The notes: a model not told the origin generated them from the letters alone. DNA of 64,000 nt from Spirosoma taeanense (GCF_013127955.1 NZ_CP053435.1:4712001-4776000), one strand, 5' to 3'. Positions 24,676-34,447 are shown, counted from the stretch's first letter. Made by a program: numbers and translations.

Positions 24676-25968
24676 TCAGACGCCAAAGGGATACCCTTCC
24701 GGCATCAGGCCCGCGTTAGTGTGCAGATCGAGCGGATGCAGCGCCCGCGTCTGATCGAGGTACAGAAAAGCATCGTAACGACGGGCCAGTACAGTTGGCA
24801 CGTAATTGCCGTATTGCTCGCGCTCGGGTCGGTACACAACGCCGATGGCGCGGTGACCGCGTTCTTTGGAAAAGCGTTCGTCGGGCTGCCCGTCAAAAAT
24901 CAGTAGCCGGTCGGTGGCCTGTTCGCGGTGGAGCAGGGCTTCCACACTGCCGGACCGGGCGGGCGGTACGGTCATGGACTCCATCGACGCGCCCCAGTGG
25001 CGACCGGCAATCACGCTCCCCTGATAGGAACCGAACCCCACCAGCACAACATCGTCGGGGGCCTGCTGCTGCCGGACAAGCTGCCCCACATTCACCATGC
25101 CTTCCTGCGCCATGTCGGTATAGCGCGCGTCGCCAATATGGGTGTTGTGTTCCCAGACAATGCATTTGGCATCCGGGCCGTGGTGGGTCATCAGCCGGTT
25201 CAGGGTTTCGACCATGTGCGTATCACGAATGTTCCAGGAGTTCTCCTCGTAAGAATACATGCTCTCGTAGTAGCGTTCGGCATTGACGGCCACCCAGGCG
25301 TTCATTTCGGCATTGAGGGCAGCCTCGGGCTCGTGATCGTAGGACGAAGCTTTCCGGCGGATTTCGCTCAGCAGTGCGGTTACTTCCCGGCGACAGGACT
25401 CCGATAGCTGGGCCACTGCCTGAGCGTACCGCCGTTCGTCTTCGCCGTAGGGCTGGAAGCACTGAACGACCTCATCAACCAGCCGGGCTGTTTGCGGGTC
25501 CTGCTGCTGCTTCAAAACCTCGTTCAGGACTTCGACCGACTCCCACAGACTGTACACGTCCAGACCGTAAAAACCGACTTTTCTGCCATCGGGCTGGTGT
25601 TCATTGTGCCGACGCAGCCAGTTGGCCAGAGCGGCAATTTCGTAATTAGCCCACATCCACGTAGGCCAGCGCTCAAAGCCCTGCAGGACGGCCATTACGT
25701 CGGTACCAGCGCCGGGATACGCTTTCACGAAGCGGTTGATGGCGTAGCAGTCGGGCCAGTCGCCTTCAACGGCAATGAACGAAAAACCGCGCTCCTCAAT
25801 GAGTCGTTTGCTGATGCGCGCCCGCCAGGTATAGTACTCGTGCGTGCCGTGTGAGGCCTCGCCCAGCAGGACGTAACGAGCCTCGCCAATGCGTTCCAGC
25901 AGCGGGTCGAGATCGGCCTCGCTGCGCAGACGAAAGGATTGCGACTGAGTTTGCGGTTGGTCAGTCAT
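24676..25968 (-). CDS. Erythromycin esterase family protein
   Basis: The 430-residue protein has the family motif LLGEASHGTHEYY (about 34-46; Glu37, His40, His43, Glu44) and IAVEGDWPDCYAIN (Glu68), the acid/His residues of the EreA/EreB active site. NTHIGDARYTDMA follows in the second half. EreA/B hydrolyse macrolide lactones, but most family members outside resistance plasmids have unknown substrates, so a resistance role should not be assumed. Length is typical. The gene appears to stand alone. Confidence 0.9.
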   Translation of the reverse strand: MTDQPQTQSQSFRLRSEADLDPLLERIGEARYVLLGEASHGTHEYYTWRARISKRLIEERGFSFIAVEGDWPDCYAINRFVKAYPGAGTDVMAVLQGFERWPTWMWANYEIAALANWLRRHNEHQPDGRKVGFYGLDVYSLWESVEVLNEVLKQQQDPQTARLVDEVVQCFQPYGEDERRYAQAVAQLSESCRREVTALLSEIRRKASSYDHEPEAALNAEMNAWVAVNAERYYESMYSYEENSWNIRDTHMVETLNRLMTHHGPDAKCIVWEHNTHIGDARYTDMAQEGMVNVGQLVRQQQAPDDVVLVGFGSYQGSVIAGRHWGASMESMTVPPARSGSVEALLHREQATDRLLIFDGQPDERFSKERGHRAIGVVYRPEREQYGNYVPTVLARRYDAFLYLDQTRALHPLDLHTNAGLMPEGYPFGV

Positions 25969-26082
25969 AGCCGTTCCGGTTTCAGTTATTAAGAACTGAT
26001 GGCGCGGGCTTCACTCCCAGGCCGACGCCTACGTATCCAACCAACTGTATAGACAAAAGTTTGACCGTAACGGCAATGTTCA

Positions 26083-29000
26083 TTACGCCTGAATCAGCGC
26101 CCGTTCTTCGGCGGTCAGGTCGTATAAAGCAAATACGAGTTCGTCTAGCTGACTCTCCTGCGTCGACGTATCGGCCTTCGGGTTTTCGCGCTTAGCCGCC
26201 AGAATTTCATCGACCAGACCAATCAGCGGAGCCTGCGCTTCGGGCGTTACGTCGGGAATTGGGATTTGTGCGATATAGACCGGCTTGTACTCGAAATAAC
26301 CGTTTTGTTTCGTGGATGAAATCTGACGCATCAGGAAGTCCGTTGCCCGCGAGTTCATAATCGCCAGTACATACTTGTTATCCGTTCCAATGATCGTTGT
26401 CTTGTCATTGGCGTATGCTCCTGATTCATTCCAAACGCCTGCAGGCACTTTACTGGTCGCCGGAAGAAGGATGTGAGGCTTTTCAAATTCTCCAGAGCAA
26501 TCAACCTCATATTGAATTTCGTACCATTTATAAGTTCCTTCTTTTCTTCCTTTCCAAATTTCTTTATACCCCTTTGGTTTTGGCGTTAACTGCGCTTCAA
26601 ATTGCTTCAGATGGGCGAGGATTGCCGGATACTCGTTTATCAGAATACCCCGGCGGGCGAAAATCAGATTCTTATCCGCTACGGGCGTCTGGTAGCGTTT
26701 GATGTCGCGGCCCGCCAGAAACGGCTTGATGACCTCGGCGCTGCGGGGGTCTTCGTCAATCAGTCGCTGGCGCGTCTGGGCGTTGATAACAAAGGCTTCG
26801 TTCAGACCGGTTAACACACCCCGAAAAATCTTGTCGTTGACGTATTCGCGCAGGGGTTTGCCCGTCTGCCGGAGTTTGGCGAGCAGGTTCTGCACCGTTG
26901 CGTCGGAGAGTACCCAGCCGCCATCCTGCAGCGACTCCATCGGCACCTCGAACGTCCGGTCGGCGAGATAACCCGCCAGCCCCGCCTTGCCGAACTTCAG
27001 CGTATCGACCTGCGCGGCCCGCAGCGTTCCAACAGCATCGGCGTTCCGGATCGCCAGAATACTCGGGTAGGTCGTGGCCTCGTCAAACACCGGCAGATCG
27101 CCAAAATCGGTAATCTGCTCGACGGCTTTAGTGCGGAGCCATTTGCGGAGGCTGGCCCCGTAGCCCGCCCGCATCCATTTGTTCGGCAGGATATAGGCAA
27201 ACTGCCCGTTGGACCGCAGCAGGTTCAGCCCCTGCTCGATGAACATCACGTACAGGTCGGCCGTACCGGCATACGTATTCGGAAACGCCTTTTGAAACTG
27301 CACCTTGTAGTCGCCCAGTTCCTCCTGCCGGATATAGGGCGGATTGCCCACCACCACATCGAAGCCAACGTAATTCCCGGCTTCGTCGAGCACTTCGGGA
27401 AACTCGAACCGCCACTCAAACGCCTGCTGAAATACGCGCTGTTTCTCATCGAAGGCACGCCGTTTGGCTTCCAGCTGATCGGTCAGGCTCTGAAGCCGGT
27501 CGTCCTGACTAAAGAAATCGAACGTCAGCGCCGACTGCGCCAGTTTGGCTTCGAGCTGGCGAATGTCGGCATAGTCTTTCTGGTCAACGAGCGCGATCTG
27601 GTGCATGAACTCCCGAAACTGCCGGATGCGTCCCCGAATCCGGTCTTTCTCGGCTTTATCGCGGCAGTGCTTATAGGCCAGTACGTCCACGCTATACCGC
27701 TGAAAGGCGGGCAAAAACTTCTCCCGCATACTCTGGTTCCGCAGCGTATCGACCCGGAAGCCCGTCCCGAACCGACTCACCAGCGAGTTGCCCGCCTTGA
27801 GGTTGATGTCGAGGTTAGGCAAAGTTTGCAGCTGACGAGAGGAAGAGGGAACGCTGCTCTTTCCTCCCGTTTCTCCTACGTAATAAGCACTTTTGAGCAG
27901 CTCGATCCAGAGCCGCAGCCGGCAGATATTGACCGAGTTCGGGTTAATATCGACCCCAAACAGGCAGTTTTCGATGAGTGTCTGCTTTTCGTGAAAGATC
28001 GTTTCCTGCACGCGCTGGGTTTCCGTGAGTTGCGCCGAGCCGGACGCGCGGTGGTTGGGTGTCGTAATACCCCGCGCTGCGTTTCCAAGCCCCGGCGCGA
28101 AATACTGAAACGGCTCGCCATCCTCGTCGGTAATGACCAGCTCGTCGTTTACGATGCTGATATCGTAATGGCGCAGGCGTCGGCCGTCGCGGTCGGTCAG
28201 GATACCCAGCTCGGCTTTGAGGGCAATGAGTTCGTTGAGCGCCGACACCAGAAAGTGGCCACTGCCCACGGCCGGGTCCACAATCCGCAGTGAATTGATT
28301 AGCGCGTTGGCTTCGCCCATACTGATTTCACCCAGCCGGTTGTACAGAGCCGTTACATCGGCGCACGCCCAGCCAAACCGCTCGTTGAACCGGCTCAGAA
28401 CGGCCTTGCGGATAGCCTCGCGCACCATGAACATCGTCACGAAACCGGGGGTAAAAAACGAGCCGTCGCGGTAGCCGTTCAGCTTCTCGAAGATCAGCCC
28501 CAGCACAGCCGCGTTGATGAGCGGCTTGTTTTCGGGCTGTACCTCGGCGGGACCATCGGACGAGAAGTCGTAGGCATCCAGAAATACCAGCAGGTATTGA
28601 AGCGTTGGCAACTGACCGGTCAGGCGCTTGCCGTGCTGGTCTTTCAGGGCGGTCTGCCCGAACAGGGGCAGTTCGAGCCGGTCTTTCAGCCCTTTGATCT
28701 TGAGCGTTCTGCGTTCCAGTTCGGTCAGCTCAAACAGCGAACTGTTCAGGTACGGCACCGGTCCCGGCCGCGACCGGTCGAAGCGGTTCACGATTCCGGC
28801 TGGTCGGTTAGCTTCCGGCACAGCCAGCACCTCAAAAAACAGTTCGTTCAGCTCGTCGAACTCCCGGAGGTGCCGCGAGGTCAGGAATTGCACGCTCCGG
28901 TCGCCCCGGTGGTAGCGCACAAGCTGCCCTTCCAGCAGTTTCAGAAACAGAATCCGGTTTAGCCACGTAATGCACAGCCCCAGCCCGACGTTGAACAGCT

Positions 29001-29946
29001 GCTCGTCTTCATCGGCCCCGTACTGTTCGGGATGATCTAGATCGGCCAGCGCATTATCGACCCGCAACTGGTTGATTGTGTTTTCCAGCAGTGAGCCTTC
29101 ATTCCGTTCTTGCTCCGGCAGACGCTGAATGAGCTTACGGCCCCGGCTGGCTGCCCCACCCTCCATCGTTTCATGCAGCCCCATAATATGGAGCAGTTCG
29201 TTGTAGAACTGGCGGTTAAGTGTGTTGGCATCATTGGCAAACGGCAGCTTGAGCAGATGTTCCGGCGAAAACAGCTTATAGACCGGAATCAGCAAACGGT
29301 TGCCTTCTGCCGGGGGCAGGACCAGCGCGTCGGCGGTTTTACGCAGATCGAGGCACGTAACGGGCACCTCGTCGTCCAGCTCGCGCAGAATCCGGGCCAC
29401 TTCGGCATAAAAGAATGTATTGTCTTTTTTCTGTTGCTGCTTGATCTGGTAGAGCTTCCGCAGCTTGGCGTTGTCGTAGAAAAAATGCCGGAAGTCGTTT
29501 TCATCGAAGATAAACCAGTTATACACATCTGTGATGATCAACTGGCTGATGGCGATATTCTGGTGGCGTTCGCGCTCTTCGAAATAGTAGAGAATCAGCT
29601 CATGCAGCGCCTTTACGTTGTTCTTGAGCGTGGTCATCATCTCGGCTGCAAACGCCTTCTTCGTTTCAATGATAACGCCGGGCAATGAATCCTGGCTGCT
29701 GGGCCCGCGATGAATGACCAGATCAATCCGCTCGCGGGTATTGATTTCAAAGTGGTCGCCGTAGAACGCTTCGTGAAGAAAGCCTGCCACGATGTTTTTC
29801 TGATGCTCTTCGGATTCGTCCTCATCCATGCGCGCGAACAGCCGCGCCAGCGCCCGCCGGAAGGTATCCATGCGGTCCTGGGTAATGGATTGTTTAGCGT
29901 ACGCCTTGTTAAGCGATTGAGTGGGTTTACGGAGCTGAAGCCTCAT
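26083..29946 (-). CDS. Type IIG restriction-modification enzyme (Eco57I/TaqI-like methylase)
   Basis: One 1287-residue polypeptide seems to combine cutting, methylation and recognition. The N-terminus carries a PD-(D/E)xK-like nuclease pattern (IDLVIH with Asp near 75, IIETKK with Glu/Lys near 94-96). The methylase domain has motif I DPAVGSGHF (about 557-565) and motif IV NPPYI (about 868-872) for N6-adenine methylation. The C-terminus (about 1020-1250) resembles the TaqI-like specificity domain. About 200 bases at 26400-26600, inside this specificity part, are strikingly AT-rich relative to the flanks. The ATG at 29946 is chosen because family sequence begins at LRKPTQSLNKAY. No other defence gene is adjacent. 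Confidence 0.9.
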   Translation of the reverse strand: MRLQLRKPTQSLNKAYAKQSITQDRMDTFRRALARLFARMDEDESEEHQKNIVAGFLHEAFYGDHFEINTRERIDLVIHRGPSSQDSLPGVIIETKKAFAAEMMTTLKNNVKALHELILYYFEERERHQNIAISQLIITDVYNWFIFDENDFRHFFYDNAKLRKLYQIKQQQKKDNTFFYAEVARILRELDDEVPVTCLDLRKTADALVLPPAEGNRLLIPVYKLFSPEHLLKLPFANDANTLNRQFYNELLHIMGLHETMEGGAASRGRKLIQRLPEQERNEGSLLENTINQLRVDNALADLDHPEQYGADEDEQLFNVGLGLCITWLNRILFLKLLEGQLVRYHRGDRSVQFLTSRHLREFDELNELFFEVLAVPEANRPAGIVNRFDRSRPGPVPYLNSSLFELTELERRTLKIKGLKDRLELPLFGQTALKDQHGKRLTGQLPTLQYLLVFLDAYDFSSDGPAEVQPENKPLINAAVLGLIFEKLNGYRDGSFFTPGFVTMFMVREAIRKAVLSRFNERFGWACADVTALYNRLGEISMGEANALINSLRIVDPAVGSGHFLVSALNELIALKAELGILTDRDGRRLRHYDISIVNDELVITDEDGEPFQYFAPGLGNAARGITTPNHRASGSAQLTETQRVQETIFHEKQTLIENCLFGVDINPNSVNICRLRLWIELLKSAYYVGETGGKSSVPSSSRQLQTLPNLDINLKAGNSLVSRFGTGFRVDTLRNQSMREKFLPAFQRYSVDVLAYKHCRDKAEKDRIRGRIRQFREFMHQIALVDQKDYADIRQLEAKLAQSALTFDFFSQDDRLQSLTDQLEAKRRAFDEKQRVFQQAFEWRFEFPEVLDEAGNYVGFDVVVGNPPYIRQEELGDYKVQFQKAFPNTYAGTADLYVMFIEQGLNLLRSNGQFAYILPNKWMRAGYGASLRKWLRTKAVEQITDFGDLPVFDEATTYPSILAIRNADAVGTLRAAQVDTLKFGKAGLAGYLADRTFEVPMESLQDGGWVLSDATVQNLLAKLRQTGKPLREYVNDKIFRGVLTGLNEAFVINAQTRQRLIDEDPRSAEVIKPFLAGRDIKRYQTPVADKNLIFARRGILINEYPAILAHLKQFEAQLTPKPKGYKEIWKGRKEGTYKWYEIQYEVDCSGEFEKPHILLPATSKVPAGVWNESGAYANDKTTIIGTDNKYVLAIMNSRATDFLMRQISSTKQNGYFEYKPVYIAQIPIPDVTPEAQAPLIGLVDEILAAKRENPKADTSTQESQLDELVFALYDLTAEERALIQA

Positions 29947-29953
29947 AGGGGGA

Positions 29954-29961
29954 CAAAGATA
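29954..29961 (-). promoter_or_regulatory. TAnnTTTG-type -7 box close to the restriction-modification start codon
   Basis: The minus strand reads TATCTTTG, ending 7 bases before the ATG at 29946, with TTG at 29983-29985 (21-base spacing) as a possible -33 element. If used, the transcript would be almost leaderless. Confidence 0.3.
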
Positions 29962-30075
29962 ACCCCGGCCGAAAGACCGGGGCAACGGATAGCCAATAAA
30001 GCTGATGCTGACAGCGCACCACCGGTAGCGACTGGATTAAAGTACGTTTGGATTTAAGCCTAATTCGACCCGCTT

Positions 30076-30555
30076 CTACTTTCCAAACAGCTGATCCCAC
30101 AAGCCTTTTGCCTTTTCCTTGGCGGCTTCAATCTGAAGGGCCGCTTCCGCTTTGAGTTCGTCGAGTTTGACCTGCGCAGCTTCGAGCTGTACGGTCGCTT
30201 CGACCTTCAACTCTTCAAATTTATCCTCGGCCGCGTCGGCAAACTCATCAACTTTGACAGCCGCTACCGCAAAGGCGGCATCCGCCTGCTCCTGTAGTTT
30301 AGCCAGCGTTTCGGCGGTGGATACTTTCGCGGCTTCAAAATGCTCCGTGGCTTTTGCCTTGATACCGTCTATATCAATGTCTTTCCCAAACTCCTGCGCT
30401 TTCGCTACCACCTGATCTTTTAATTCATCAAACTGCGCAGCAGCCGCTTCGAGGTGGTGCCCCGCTTCGGTTTTGAACGCTTCGAGTTTCTCGGCGGTGG
30501 TGGTTTTGGCAGCCTGCACCTTTTCGACATCCGTCGGTTTGGGGTTATTTTCCAT
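30076..30555 (-). CDS. LEA/apolipoprotein-like amphipathic helical protein
   Basis: The 159-residue protein is almost entirely predicted helix, rich in Ala, Glu and Lys. It has repeated units such as AEKLEAFKTEA, DEFADAAEDKFEELKVEA and AAQVKLDELKAEAALQIEAA, and ends in KGLWDQLFGK. It has no signal peptide, no transmembrane helix and no cysteine. The periodicity resembles LEA-type or apolipoprotein-like helices that associate with membranes or protect proteins in stress; this is inference from composition. It stands alone, 129 bases upstream of the restriction-modification gene on the same strand. Confidence 0.75.
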   Translation of the reverse strand: MENNPKPTDVEKVQAAKTTTAEKLEAFKTEAGHHLEAAAAQFDELKDQVVAKAQEFGKDIDIDGIKAKATEHFEAAKVSTAETLAKLQEQADAAFAVAAVKVDEFADAAEDKFEELKVEATVQLEAAQVKLDELKAEAALQIEAAKEKAKGLWDQLFGK

Positions 30556-30659
30556 AAGATACTATAGGATTGGATTTGGTTAAACGTAAGAAGAAAGCCC
30601 TAATAAACTCAAAGCGAACGTGCCAGGCCAGAAACCCCTATTTTCCGGTTCGTCCTATC

Positions 30660-31226
30660 TTAACCTAGTCGTCGCACGATTAAGCCGTTCACCAGTTCGA
30701 ACAGGTTGGCGGGTTTGAGCGTCCGCCAGTTGGCGATATCGAGCGTACCGCCGAAGTTAATGTAATAATCGAGGTGATATTTTTTCCATTCACGTTCGAT
30801 GAACTCGGGCGAGTGGATAGCGGCAATCCAGCCATCTTCGACATCCTCAAACCACTCTTCATAATAACTGTCGTCGGAGCCGTGGAAGTTAAGGATGTTT
30901 TCGCTGATCAGGATAAAGTATTTGATACCCTCGCCCACGAGCGGGTCCACGACCTGCCGCTTCAGGTACATGACGTCGTTATGGAGCGTATCGTTCCACT
31001 CGCCAAAGAGTTCGATCACCACAAACTGCCGGTCGTAGTTCGCAAACAGAATCTTGCAATAGAGCGTTTCCGAGCCGATTTCGTCCCAGAGCGGGTGGAT
31101 ATAATAGCCGTATATGTCGTTTTCGTACTGCTGCATGTTATACTCCCGCTCGTGGAACGGCGATCGTTCGTCTTCCGATGCGGTATAGTATTTCTCCCAG
31201 CCGTAGAACGGTTCAATGTCTTGCAT
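30660..31226 (-). CDS. Conserved-looking acidic aromatic-rich protein, unknown function
   Basis: The 188-residue soluble protein is rich in Tyr, Trp, Phe, Asp and Glu (FYGWEKYYTASEDERSPFHE, SYYEEWFEDVEDGWIAAIHS). It has a hydrophobic core pattern (FVVIELFGEW, IKYFILISENILNF) typical of a folded alpha/beta protein. No signal peptide or transmembrane segment is visible. I do not recognise the family. It is divergent from the SDR gene, with 100 bases between the starts. Codon usage fits its neighbours, so it is a real gene. Confidence 0.7.
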   Translation of the reverse strand: MQDIEPFYGWEKYYTASEDERSPFHEREYNMQQYENDIYGYYIHPLWDEIGSETLYCKILFANYDRQFVVIELFGEWNDTLHNDVMYLKRQVVDPLVGEGIKYFILISENILNFHGSDDSYYEEWFEDVEDGWIAAIHSPEFIEREWKKYHLDYYINFGGTLDIANWRTLKPANLFELVNGLIVRRLG

Positions 31227-31326
31227 GGTCGAGGTAACAGGCCCGATGGTTTCAGGGTGGGCCAGCCTCAGGAATAACGCCAGATTTCAAGCGTTTGTTG
31301 AATGAGATTATGGGTATGTTTACAAC

Positions 31327-32184
31327 ATGAAACCCGTTAGCAGGAATATTCTTATTACCGGCGTCTCGACCGGTATTGGCTACGGCGCAGCCCGTCAGTT
31401 CATCCGGCAGGGTTATACCGTTTTCGGCAGTGTACGTAACGCGACCGACGCCGACCGGCTACAGGCTGAATTCGGCCCAGCTTTCCGTCCGCTCCTGTTC
31501 GACGTAACCGACGCCGGTGCCGTAAATGAAGCCGCCCGGCAACTTACGCAGGAACTCGCCGACGGTGGTCTAGGTGGGTTGATCAACAACGCTGGTATCG
31601 CCATTGGCGGGCCGCTGCAATACCAGCCTCTCGATACGATCCGTCGGCATTTTGACGTCAATGTGCTGGGGCTAATACAGGTAACGCAGGCATTTCTGCC
31701 CCTGCTGGGCGCCCGGCCAAACCATCCGGTACGGCCGGGCCGGATTCAGAACATCAGTTCGGTCAACGGGCAGGTAGCCATTCCGTTCATGGGGGCTTAC
31801 GTAGCCTCTAAACACGCGCTCGAAGGACTCTCGCACAGTCTACGCCGGGAGCTGGCTCTGTTTGGTATCGAGGTCGTGATTGTAGGGCCGGGCGCGGTCA
31901 AAACGCCTATCTGGGGCAAAGGAACGGACATCAGCGCCTACGAACAGACCCCCTATTACCCGGCCATGCAGAAGTTTCTGAAGCAGGTTCAGCGTGCCGA
32001 AGACCAGGGGTTTCCGGTCGATTATCTTGGCGAACAGATTGTCCGGATTCATGAGACACCCCGGCCGCGCATCCGCTATGCGCTGGTGCCCAATAAACTC
32101 ACCGGCCTGGTTCTGCCCATCCTGCCCGCCCGACTCATGGACTGGCTGATTGGCCGGTTCAGCGGTCTACGCCCAACGTCCTGA
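31327..32184 (+). CDS. SDR family oxidoreductase
   Basis: The 285-residue classical short-chain dehydrogenase has the cofactor motif TGVSTGIG (11-18), NNAG (87-90), and the catalytic Ser144/145, Tyr158 and Lys162 (YVASK). A basic Arg in SVRN suggests NADP(H) preference. The substrate is unknown. It is followed 45 bases later on the same strand by a metallo-hydrolase gene and may be cotranscribed with it. Confidence 0.9.
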   Translation: MKPVSRNILITGVSTGIGYGAARQFIRQGYTVFGSVRNATDADRLQAEFGPAFRPLLFDVTDAGAVNEAARQLTQELADGGLGGLINNAGIAIGGPLQYQPLDTIRRHFDVNVLGLIQVTQAFLPLLGARPNHPVRPGRIQNISSVNGQVAIPFMGAYVASKHALEGLSHSLRRELALFGIEVVIVGPGAVKTPIWGKGTDISAYEQTPYYPAMQKFLKQVQRAEDQGFPVDYLGEQIVRIHETPRPRIRYALVPNKLTGLVLPILPARLMDWLIGRFSGLRPTS

Positions 32185-32229
32185 GCAGGACCTGGCGTGG
32201 GATTTACGTTTAACGATGTTTCTGAACCG

Positions 32230-33069
32230 ATGCTTAAACCTGCTTTTCAAAAAGACGATACGCTGCTCGCCGATATCGAAACCGCCCGTAGCCAGCCCAA
32301 CCGGCTGCATATCTGGTGGCTGGGGCAGAGCGGTTTTCTGCTCCAGTACAACCGAAAACAGCTCCTGTTTGACCCTTATCTGTCGGATTCCCTGAGCCAC
32401 AAGTATGCGAATACCGATAAACCGCACGTCCGTGTTTCGGAACTGGTCGTTGATCCTGGCCGGTTAACGGGCATTGATGTGGTTACGTCCAGTCATAACC
32501 ATACTGACCACCTCGACGCCGATACGCTGAAACCCTTGTTAACCGCCAACCCAACCGTACAGCTCGTCATTCCCGAAGCTAACCGCGCGGTTGTTGCCGA
32601 CCGGCTCGGCATCGAGCCCAACTGGCCGGTGGGCATGAACGATGGACAAATCATTACGGTAGCCGACGTTGTGTTTCATGGCGTTCCGGCCGCCCACAAT
32701 GAACTCGAACGCGATGCCGAAGGGCGCTGCAAATTCATGGGTTTTGTCGTGGAGATCGGTCCGTACCGGGTGTATCATTCGGGCGATACGCTCTGGTACG
32801 AGGGCATGGTCGACCTGCTGAAACCGTTCGCGGTCGATGTAGCCTTTCTGCCCATTAACGGCAACAAACCCGAACGGCGCGTGGCGGGTAACCTGAACCC
32901 CGACGAAGCCGCCCGGCTTGGCCGCAACATCGGGGCCCGGCTTGTTGTACCACATCACTACGATCTGTTCGCATTTAATACCGCCGACCCCGCCGACTTT
33001 GTGCGAGCCTGCAAACAGCAGGGTACGCCCTACCGGGTTATGCAACTGGGTGAACGCATTACGGTGTAA
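32230..33069 (+). CDS. MBL-fold metallo-hydrolase, UlaG-like
   Basis: The 279-residue protein has the metallo-beta-lactamase motif HNHTDH (His89, His91, Asp93, His94), a later YHSGDT metal-bridging Asp and VVPHHYD. The opening HIWWLGQSGFLLQYNRKQLLF is typical of UlaG-like (L-ascorbate-6-phosphate lactonase family) members. The true substrate is open, as this family includes many uncharacterised phosphodiesterase- or lactonase-like enzymes. I use the ATG at 32230 rather than the upstream GTG at 32197. Confidence 0.85.
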   Translation: MLKPAFQKDDTLLADIETARSQPNRLHIWWLGQSGFLLQYNRKQLLFDPYLSDSLSHKYANTDKPHVRVSELVVDPGRLTGIDVVTSSHNHTDHLDADTLKPLLTANPTVQLVIPEANRAVVADRLGIEPNWPVGMNDGQIITVADVVFHGVPAAHNELERDAEGRCKFMGFVVEIGPYRVYHSGDTLWYEGMVDLLKPFAVDVAFLPINGNKPERRVAGNLNPDEAARLGRNIGARLVVPHHYDLFAFNTADPADFVRACKQQGTPYRVMQLGERITV

Positions 33070-33194
33070 TCTGGCCCCGGCGGGTCAGTATGAGTAAATC
33101 TGACTGGGGGCTGAGTTTACCCCGTAACAGTCACCTTTTCAGCGGCCTGTGGAGAGAACAGGCAAACCCAGGCAGTACAGCATTTGTCATTCCT

Positions 33195-34403
33195 ATGAAA
33201 CTTCTTCTTTTCCTACTTGCTCCCCTGCTGGTTTGCGCCCAGACGCCCAAGCCGAACTTCAAGATTCAGGTGGTTGATAATCAGATTGACATTGGCTATG
33301 GGCTGGCCATTGGCGACGTCGACGGCGACCGTAAGCCTGATATTCTGATGGCCGATCAGAAAGAGTTTGTCTGGTATCGGAACCCCGGCAACAAAACCAG
33401 CCCGTGGACACGCTACGTTATGGCGGCCAACCTGACCCCGCAGGATAACGTCTGCATTGCCGCCCGCGATCTCGATGGCGACGGGCGCGTAGAGGTAGCC
33501 GTAGGGGCCGGCTGGAATCCGGCCGAAACCAGCGACAGTACGAAATCCGGCGCTGTTTTCTACCTGATTCGACCCAAAGACCCAACGCAGCTCTGGGAGT
33601 CGGTACGGTTGCCGCATGAGGTAACGACCCACCGGATGCGCTGGGCGAAAACGGGCTCTGCTTATCAACTGGTTGTTGTGCCGCTGCACGGGCTGGGCAA
33701 CAAAAACGGCGAAGGCCGGGGCGTTCGGGTCTGGGGTTATGAGCTGCCCAAAAATCCACGCGGTGCCTGGAAGCGACACCTGGTTGATTCAACGCTGCAT
33801 TTGACGCACAACTTTGAAATCTGGGAAGATGGCCCGACTACGGGTCTGATTCTGGCCGGAAAGGAAGGCGGTAAAATTCTGGAATGGAAAAATGGCGCGT
33901 GGCGTTACATGCCCGACGAGGCCGCCCGTAACGCGCTCGGCCTGCTCACCAACAACGTAGAAGGCATCGGCGAAATCCGGCGGTTCAACAACGGCAAGGG
34001 TATTGCGACCATTCAGCCCATGCACGGCAGCTTGCTGCAGGTCGAAAATGGCTATTATTCGCTCAAAACTCCGCGCGCAGTCATCACCGATAAGGAAATC
34101 AGCGTGCTCACAGACAAGTTCAGCCAGGGGCACGCGCTGGTGTGCGGTGATTTTTTGGGGGTGGGCCACGACCAGATCGTAGCGGGCTGGCGCAATCCGA
34201 ATGCCGAAGGGAAAGTTGGCGTCCGGCTGTTTATGCCCCAAGACACGGATAATTTCCAGGGTTATCCGCTGGACGACAGCGTACGAATGGCCTGCGAAGA
34301 CCTTCAGGCCGCCGACCTCGACGGCGATGGTGATTTGGATCTGATCGCATCGGGCCGGGCAACGCTGAACGTCCTGATTTACTGGAATCAACTAAAACCC
34401 TGA
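33195..34403 (+). CDS. Exported FG-GAP/VCBS repeat protein
   Basis: The 402-residue protein has a signal peptide (MKLLLFLLAPLLVCA). FG-GAP propeller repeats with calcium-binding-like DxDxDG loops follow: IGDVDGDRKPDILMAD (about 42-57), ARDLDGDGRVEVAVGAG and AADLDGDGDLDLIASG near the end. It is predicted to fold as a beta-propeller in the periplasm or on the surface. No enzymatic motif is evident. The ATG at 33195 is chosen because the signal peptide begins there. It is convergent with the small-paralogue array; a 14-bp palindrome (34423-34436) lies in the 44-base gap. Confidence 0.82.
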   Translation: MKLLLFLLAPLLVCAQTPKPNFKIQVVDNQIDIGYGLAIGDVDGDRKPDILMADQKEFVWYRNPGNKTSPWTRYVMAANLTPQDNVCIAARDLDGDGRVEVAVGAGWNPAETSDSTKSGAVFYLIRPKDPTQLWESVRLPHEVTTHRMRWAKTGSAYQLVVVPLHGLGNKNGEGRGVRVWGYELPKNPRGAWKRHLVDSTLHLTHNFEIWEDGPTTGLILAGKEGGKILEWKNGAWRYMPDEAARNALGLLTNNVEGIGEIRRFNNGKGIATIQPMHGSLLQVENGYYSLKTPRAVITDKEISVLTDKFSQGHALVCGDFLGVGHDQIVAGWRNPNAEGKVGVRLFMPQDTDNFQGYPLDDSVRMACEDLQAADLDGDGDLDLIASGRATLNVLIYWNQLKP

Positions 34404-34447
34404 CCGTTTGCCGAGCTGATGAGGCTGTGCACAGCCGGAAGCAGAGG

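Noticed and set aside
24676..25968. Calling the erythromycin-esterase homologue a macrolide resistance gene
   Set aside because: Family membership alone does not predict resistance, and there is no mobile element or resistance context.
27292..28293. 333-codon plus-strand open frame opposite the restriction-modification gene
   Set aside because: It lies wholly within the antisense of well-supported methylase sequence including the motif regions. Its translation has no domain, signal or sensible composition.
26083..29946. BREX/PglX or a larger defence island around the methylase
   Set aside because: No BrxA, BrxB, PglZ, BrxC-like or other defence gene is adjacent, and the N-terminal nuclease pattern fits a self-contained type IIG enzyme.
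31294..31322. TTTG and TATGTTTA with 17-base spacing before the SDR gene as a promoter
   Set aside because: The -7 box is imperfect and lies only 4 bases before the ATG, so support is too weak to list.
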